Assembly (NCBI GenBank): GCA_022113835.1
Contig: JAILWY010000005.1
Location: 9,008,501-9,072,500, forward strand
DNA: 64,000 nucleotides
DNA from: Atopsyche davidsoni
Lineage: Eukaryota; Arthropoda; Insecta; Trichoptera; Hydrobiosidae
Reading direction: 5' to 3'
Shown: positions 59,263 through 64,000 of the stretch, one piece after another
Position numbering within the stretch: position 1 is the first letter of the stretch
Layout of the letters: each line of letters opens with the position of its first letter
Translations under genes and position numbers: made by a program
The notes under the pieces: generated by a model
Told to the model about the DNA's origin: nothing
The model's database searches: none
What the model saw: the letters and a program-made list of their open reading frames with translations, nothing else

Positions 59263-59382
59263 CTACTTCTGACTTTCAGGGTAGAGTTCTTGCCATTCCC
59301 TTATCCACCGTGGATCACCGATGAACAGCGTCACCAGTAGCAAAACAATCTTGTTTGTATTTACAAGAGAGAAAGTATTCAT
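59263..59382 (-). CDS. Candidate 39-aa small ORF with a hydrophobic segment, or a terminal exon
   Basis: From ATG 59382 to TAG 59265-59263 the frame reads MNTFSLVNTNKIVLLLVTLF followed by a polar, aromatic tail of IGDPRWIREWQELYPESQK type. The middle is a short membrane or signal-like segment. Codon use (CTG GTG ACG CTG TTC ATC, CCA CGG TGG) is far less AT-driven than the surrounding DNA, which suggests real coding sequence. It could be a complete micropeptide, or the last coding exon of a longer minus-strand gene with an acceptor at the AAACAAG just before ATTGTTTTG. No family recognised. Confidence 0.45.
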   Translation of the reverse strand: MNTFSLVNTNKIVLLLVTLFIGDPRWIREWQELYPESQK

Positions 59383-61023
59383 TTCGAAAATTCATTATTT
59401 ATATAAACAAACATGCACAGTTTTTGATTTGAAGTTATTGCTATTTTGTATTATTATTATTAAATCAGGCGGTCAATATTAGATAAACATTTAGAATGAA
59501 TAGTTAGTAAAGTAAGTCGGGAATCTGGGTGTACTGTATGAAAGAGCTGCCTATGCTGTAAACATATGAATCATTAAATGTTGTTGGATTAGATAAAATA
59601 CAACATACTATTATAAACTTAAAAACATATTAATAGAAGTAATTTTGTATGACAAAATATTTAAAACACCTAACAATAATAGGTTCTCAATAATTACAAA
59701 AAGTACTTTCAATATGTTTTAAAATGTACATATCTGATTTTAGAGTATAAATTGGTATATAAATTTATATTATACTTTGTAAACAGTCAAATAATAAAAA
59801 TAATTCTCAACATACATCTTATCGAGTATCTACTTGTACAGGTAGAGCATCGCGTGCTCGGCTGCATTAATGCTATCAGCCAAAAATTCAGATGATTTTC
59901 AAAGCTTTTCACCCCAAATAGTTTTGCAAGGGCGAAAGGTATAAATGATAAAAAATATTTTTTGAAAAGTGGGGGAAATACAAATTTAATATAAAAAAAT
60001 TATTCAGACTTCATTCTTTCATGTATATTATTGAAAATAAATATTATTTTGACGATTGAATTTGAATATATATCGACGTTGTTTTAATTTCATTTTGAAA
60101 TTCTTATTAGTTTGTAGCATTTATGCTGTATTCATTTATGAAATTTGGCAAAAGGGTTTTTCCTATTTGAAGTAATCGCTCGGAAAGAATTTAACTATGT
60201 TAACGCAAAGTTTTTGTTTCAAAGACATATTTTTATCAAAACGTTATTATCTAAAATATGCAATTTTTACAAAATTCAACATGATTTGAACGCATTTTGT
60301 AACAAATATCAGAAAGTCTCCACTTTGAGATCGATTCGCATGATTACAATATTAGGTAACACGAACAATAATTACTCTACACTACATTCGCACGAAAGTC
60401 GAATGGACAAATAATGAAGACATTCATTGAAAATTCACACAGGAGTACAAAATAAATAGATTTTTTCATCACAATTGGATAGACAATACGAGAAGTAGAA
60501 AAAATATAACTCACGTAGATATAAACATTTTTTTACAATTTAGATACAATAATTTGTAGAGATTTCATTCATACTATAATAATTAATTTTGCTTTGGCAC
60601 TCACAATGAGAATCATCACAATGCATTTTGAATGATTTTCATCTCTCCGGTAAACAATATGGCTGCGGTCGGTCGGAAGGGAGCCCAGAAGATCAAATCG
60701 AACCTGCCCAAAACGACTCAGGAGCAATCGCAATCTCTTCTCGAATCACCGGCGGAGAGCGCGACTCCGGCGGGACGAGGGCCACGCTGACCCCCTCCAC
60801 CCCGCAGGCCCCCTCGGCATCGACTTTCTCAAACTATACTCTCAACTCCCCGCACTGCTCGAAGCGAATTGACTACGGGTCACCCGAAAACTGAAAAAAA
60901 ACGTCAAATTTTTTACTGAATTTATCTGAAACGATGCAAATTTCACAACGGGGAGTCGGGGACCCCAGGGGAGAGGCGGGGCACACTCGTCGGCCTCTCC
61001 GTCGCCCGCCCTCGCTCCGGAGT
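59383..61023. other. AT-rich stretch then GC rise, 3' flank of the fucosyltransferase gene
   Basis: 59383-60600 is AT-rich with no gene seen. From about 60650 GC content climbs sharply toward the fucosyltransferase stop codon at 61024; this part may be its 3' UTR. The open frames at 60628-60894 reflect GC composition only. Confidence 0.45.
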
Positions 61024-62058
61024 CTAGCCCATGACCCGCCAGCGCGGCAGCAGCTGCCCCACGCGCAGAGACGAGTGGCGCGAGATGTTGTAGAGGACGG
61101 TGTCGCCGCCCGCCAGGATGGCGCCCCACACGCCGAAGGTGCCGTAGTCGATGATGGAGTGGTTGCAGGCCGCCATGAGCGCCAGGTCGCGCGCCGCGCC
61201 GCCCGCCGCGCCGCCCGCCTCGCTGAGCACGCGCACGTTGGTCGCGCCGCGGGCCAGGTGCGCCTCGCACCACGCGGGGTCGTCGCTCAGCACCGCGAAC
61301 AGCACGCGCCCGAAGCGAGCCTCGAAGTGCCGCATGGCGCGCCGGAAGTAGTCCGGCTCGGCCAGCTCCGCCGTGCGCGTGCGGCGCAGGTAGCCGCGGT
61401 AGTCCGTGCGGCGCACGTGCACGGCCACGAAGGCGGCCGGCCGCGGCGGGCCCAGGCGCTCGGCCGCGCGGGCCAGCAGGCGCCGCGCCCGCTCGCGCAG
61501 CGCCGGCTTGAAGGCCAGCTCGCGCCGGATGTCGGCCGCCCACGCCAGCACCAGGTCCGGCAGCGCGGCGTAGCGCGGCAGCAGGATGCTCTGGCCCGTG
61601 CGGTTCCAGGCGTCGGGGCCGCGCGCCACGGCGCCCGCGGGCGCGCGGCAGTGGCCCACGTAGGCCAGCGGCGGCACGGACAGGCGCTCGAAGGCGTCGC
61701 CGAGGCTGCGCGAGATGCAGCGCGGCACGTAGGCCTCGAGCCCCGTGCGCCGCGCCAGCGCCCACACGGAGGCGTACTCCCAGATCTGGTTGCCGAGGCG
61801 GCCGCCCTGGGCCACGGTGACGATGCCGTCGCGCGGGCAGTGAGCTCGCCAGGCCGCCGGCACGCGCAGGGGCCGCAGGTTGGAGCGGCACAGCGAGCGC
61901 TCCAGCGCCAGCAGCGCGCCGCGCCGGGCCGCCCGCGGGGCCGCCGCGTACAGCGGGAACACGAACACGTGCACCGCGTAGATCACCAGCGCCGCCAGCA
62001 CGATGGCCACCATCAGCTGGTTGCGGTCGGAGTGCGGCATGCCGAGCCCGCGCCTCAC
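61024..62058 (-). CDS. Galactoside alpha-1,2-fucosyltransferase (GT11), single exon
   Basis: Type II Golgi enzyme that moves L-fucose from GDP-fucose to the 2-OH of a terminal galactose. The 344-aa protein has a short cytosolic tail, one membrane anchor (NQLMVAIVLAALVIYAVHVF, about residues 13-32), a stem, and a GT11 domain. Landmarks shared with human FUT1/FUT2: GRLGNQIWEYASVWALAR; VAVHVRRTDY (HVRRGDY in human, here Gly to Thr); and DLALMAACNHSIIDYGTFGVWGAILAGGDT. Possible N-glycosylation sites are NRT, NHS and NIS. The start at 62058 is the first ATG; one at 62040 (MPHSDRN) would also serve. The gene has no introns and is extremely GC-rich (Ala, Arg and Gly codons ending in G or C), in strong contrast to its AT-rich neighbourhood. 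Two long overlapping frames on both strands are composition shadows. Confidence 0.87.
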   Translation of the reverse strand: MRRGLGMPHSDRNQLMVAIVLAALVIYAVHVFVFPLYAAAPRAARRGALLALERSLCRSNLRPLRVPAAWRAHCPRDGIVTVAQGGRLGNQIWEYASVWALARRTGLEAYVPRCISRSLGDAFERLSVPPLAYVGHCRAPAGAVARGPDAWNRTGQSILLPRYAALPDLVLAWAADIRRELAFKPALRERARRLLARAAERLGPPRPAAFVAVHVRRTDYRGYLRRTRTAELAEPDYFRRAMRHFEARFGRVLFAVLSDDPAWCEAHLARGATNVRVLSEAGGAAGGAARDLALMAACNHSIIDYGTFGVWGAILAGGDTVLYNISRHSSLRVGQLLPRWRVMG

Positions 62059-62098
62059 CCCCCGGCGCCGGCGGGCGCGAGAGAGCGGCGGGAGCGCG

Positions 62099-62162
62099 AG
62101 ACCGGCGGGGCGGGAGACCGGCGGGGCGGGAGACCGGCGCGGCGGGAGACCGGCGGGGCGGG
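62099..62162. repeat. 16-bp GC-rich tandem repeat x4 upstream of the fucosyltransferase
   Basis: Four head-to-tail copies of AGACCGGCGGGGCGGG at 62099, 62115, 62131 (one change) and 62147. It lies 41-104 bp upstream of the minus-strand start codon, so in the 5' UTR or core promoter. The GGGGCGGG core resembles an Sp/KLF-type GC box. A related GC-rich run precedes it. Confidence 0.92.
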
Positions 62163-62600
62163 AGCGGTCGATAGGCCCGGCCCGCAGTGTCGGTCGCGCA
62201 GTTCCCTGCCAGCGGCGGTGCAGCGCCGGGCTGCCGAGACAAACGCGAGCACGAGCCGAAGGGTGAAATCGTTACCGAGGTCTCACCACTCGCTCACCGC
62301 TTCAAGCTATATACTATAAATATATATAAAAATTATAAATAAAAAAAAAATTATATATTTTTTATAATCAGAATATTTATTTTCAGGCCGCCGTCGACAG
62401 CGTCCCCAAAATGAGCCCCGCAAATATATAAGCGACATTCACCAGCACGCGGCCGCTCGCGTCTAGTCTCCCGAAAGGGGGTCCATCGCTCCGAGGAACC
62501 TTCCCGTTCTCCGTTGGATACTTACAATATCGGCTTCCCGGCGACGTCTTCATCCCCGCATCCTGTAACTGGCTAATGCAAAAAAATGCGAATGAGTGTA
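62163..62600. promoter_or_regulatory. Upstream region of the fucosyltransferase gene
   Basis: GC-rich to about 62290, then a run of A/T (62300-62380), then a second GC-rich patch (62385-62530) with no open frame of note. Likely promoter for the minus-strand gene; no element was assigned with confidence. Confidence 0.35.
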
Positions 62601-62630
62601 TATTTCTCTGTTTAATTATCGTCCTGTCAC

Positions 62631-62760
62631 AAAAATATCAGGTAGACTTTCACATAGTTTTCACTTTACTTTTACCTTCACTTCACCTTCACCTCACTTT
62701 TATCAACGCAAAAATATCAGGTAGACTTTCACGTTGCTTTCACTTCATTTGTACTACCGC
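62631..62760. repeat. Tandem duplication, period 79 bp, CTTCAC-rich
   Basis: AAAAATATCAGGTAGACTTT begins at 62631 and again at 62710. The following sequence (CACATAGTTTTCACTTTACTTTTAC, and CACGTTGCTTTCACTTCATTTGTAC in the second copy) continues the match with changes, and short CTTCAC motifs repeat between. Confidence 0.8.
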
Positions 62761-63000
62761 AAAAGATCAGATTTTTATTTATTCAGCAACTTTTACATCA
62801 AGTATTTGAACAATATCGTGAACGCATTACTAGTGGGCGTTATTACAGAGACGGAGATAAACCAAACAACATCCACAAAATGCTTATATATGATTTTCTG
62901 AAAAGAATTATTATTTGGAAAATTAAACCGATATAATTATTTTCGCTTATATTTCTCTGTTACTAAATATTAATATTTTTTATAACATTTTATTATAAAC

Positions 63001-63063
63001 TTGTTTTTCGTGTGCCCCCTCGCACACGAAAACGGTCGGCGGGCATAGGGTTGGGGACCACTG
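63001..63063. mobile_element. hAT-type terminus with subterminal hairpin
   Basis: On the minus strand the end reads CAGTGGTCCCCAACCCTATG, which closely resembles the CAGNGGTYCCCAACC termini of hAT elements. Just inside, an 11-bp perfect stem (TTTTCGTGTGC/GCACACGAAAA, 63005-63015 with 63022-63032) encloses a 6-nt loop. No transposase is present. A possible partner end, CAGCGTCCCCAAAATG, lies at 62398, but the flanking 8-mers do not form a convincing target duplication. Confidence 0.5.
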
Positions 63064-63107
63064 CCGTAGGGTGTTCCCGGCTCAGTGGTTGCCGAATTCG
63101 ATCCCGG

Positions 63108-63222
63108 GGAAAAACAATAGAACCCCACGTCACCTAGTGATTTGAAGGTGTTGAAGGAATGACACCTCCCTGTTCCGCCGTAAAAACCTGAAATACTAGA
63201 CTAGACTAGGAAAAACAATAGA
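63108..63222. mobile_element. Short insertion flanked by a 14-bp direct repeat
   Basis: GGAAAAACAATAGA occurs exactly at 63108-63121 and 63209-63222. Between them is about 87 bp ending in ACTAGACTAGACTAGG, a short tandem tail. A long target duplication plus a simple-repeat tail is what target-primed retroposition leaves, as in SINE and RTE families. Just upstream, CGGCTCAGTGG and ATTCGATCCC resemble tRNA A and B boxes but lie far too close together for a tRNA. Confidence 0.5.
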
Positions 63223-64000
63223 TTTTTTTTTCAATGAACCGTGGGGTACGAAAATAATGCAAGCGGCGTGGACTCGACGAGCCGGACACGACTGCGATCG
63301 CTTCCTGCCTGGTATTTTTGTTTAATTTTGAACAAAATATGTAGTTGAAATCCATAGTTATTTTATGCAAAGTTATAAATAAAATAACACTCAAGCGGGC
63401 ATCCGGAAGGAGACCCTTATAAGCCGAAGTATAATACGAAATATGAAAAATTGCTATCACGGTTTTAGCTTTCGTCCTATTGGGTTGCCGTCTTATGACC
63501 TTTTAGAGGTTTATGTTGCCATCGTTGAACCATAAAATATGGGGTGACCGGAAAGCAATTTTGCTTCGTCAATATTGACCGGGGAGAGGTATGGCGACGC
63601 TGAAGAATTACTCCCGGAAAAATACTGTACATGCACAAGTTAAAAGTTTAACGAACACCGTTGAAAGTAAGAAAATTAACTCGTATGTGTAAGGAACTTA
63701 AGATGATTTGGTGAATAGTAAAACAACCGCTGAGAAAAATCTGTAATCTGCAAGTAACAATGTCCTCAGTCTGATGTAAATGAACATAAATATATACTGT
63801 ACTCCATTCCTAGATTTGAAACACATAAGCACCAAAATACAGTATGTGTTGTAAAATATACTTAAAGTAGTTCCTGTTCCTTTATAATAATAGGATGTTT
63901 GCATTAATATAAACTCAGTAAATTCACTCAGTCTACCCTCTTGTTATGTTTGTTATATTTTGTTTTAAATGTTTTATTTGTTATTCATTCATCAATTCAT
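63223..64000. other. Right flank, no gene seen
   Basis: Mixed composition (GC-richer at 63235-63310 and 63480-63600), with no recognisable coding frame or RNA gene. It may be further repeat debris. Confidence 0.4.

Noticed and set aside
60842..62242. 466-codon open frame on the minus strand overlapping the fucosyltransferase
   Set aside because: It is a different frame of the same GC-rich DNA; its product is Ala/Arg/Gly/Pro-rich with no domain, while the 344-codon frame has clear GT11 motifs.
60934..62319. 461-codon open frame on the plus strand
   Set aside because: Antisense shadow of the fucosyltransferase, kept open by lack of A/T; no family resemblance.
62398..63063. A complete 666-bp hAT element
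   Set aside because: The left end matches only loosely and the flanking 8-mers (GCCGTCGA and CCGTAGGG) are not a target duplication.
63077..63110. tRNA-like A and B box motifs
   Set aside because: The boxes are only a few bases apart and no cloverleaf forms; at most a SINE relic.

Overview
The window looks like nuclear DNA of an insect, most likely a moth or butterfly. It is AT-rich, its genes have many short GT-AG introns, and its proteins are animal ones (EXOC1, NRDE2, MOCS1, TMEM127, MFSD8, prefoldin 2). The mobile DNA is piggyBac-, mariner- and hAT-like. The order is an inference; nothing in the sequence fixes the species. There are no operons, CRISPR arrays, rRNA genes or convincing tRNA genes. 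Exon borders were worked out by hand from splice sites, reading phase and remembered family sequences, so they are models.

Layout, left to right: ornithine aminotransferase (+, 995-3540); TMEM127-like four-pass membrane protein (+, 4770-6250); a gene-free tail-to-tail gap; MFSD8/CLN7-like lysosomal transporter (-, 9658-17411) with a 5.4-kb first intron; a repeat-rich stretch at 17.7-24.8 kb with a tandem duplication, a (TA)n tract and a perfect 170-bp palindrome; a small cytochrome c oxidase 7B-like gene (+, 24839-25967); exocyst subunit EXOC1/Sec3 (-, 26760-31425, 15 exons) head to head with prefoldin subunit 2 (+, 32151-32721); MOCS1 (-, 34601-40542) head to head with NRDE2 (+, 41407-50313); a serine protease homologue that has lost all three catalytic residues (-, 50884-54559); piggyBac debris; a long gene-poor stretch with one notable 39-codon ORF (59263-59382); and an intronless, very GC-rich alpha-1,2-fucosyltransferase gene (-, 61024-62058) followed by hAT/SINE-like debris.

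The genes do not form one pathway; most are housekeeping genes. Two head-to-head pairs (EXOC1/PFDN2, about 0.7 kb apart; MOCS1/NRDE2, about 0.9 kb apart) probably share promoters. The points most worth following are: the MOCS1 alternative exon that ends MOCS1A in a double glycine, against a splice that fuses the MoaA and MoaC halves; a degenerate piggyBac element sitting about 22 nt from an NRDE2 splice acceptor; the triply inactivated, possibly membrane-anchored protease homologue; the perfect palindrome; and the GC-rich fucosyltransferase island.
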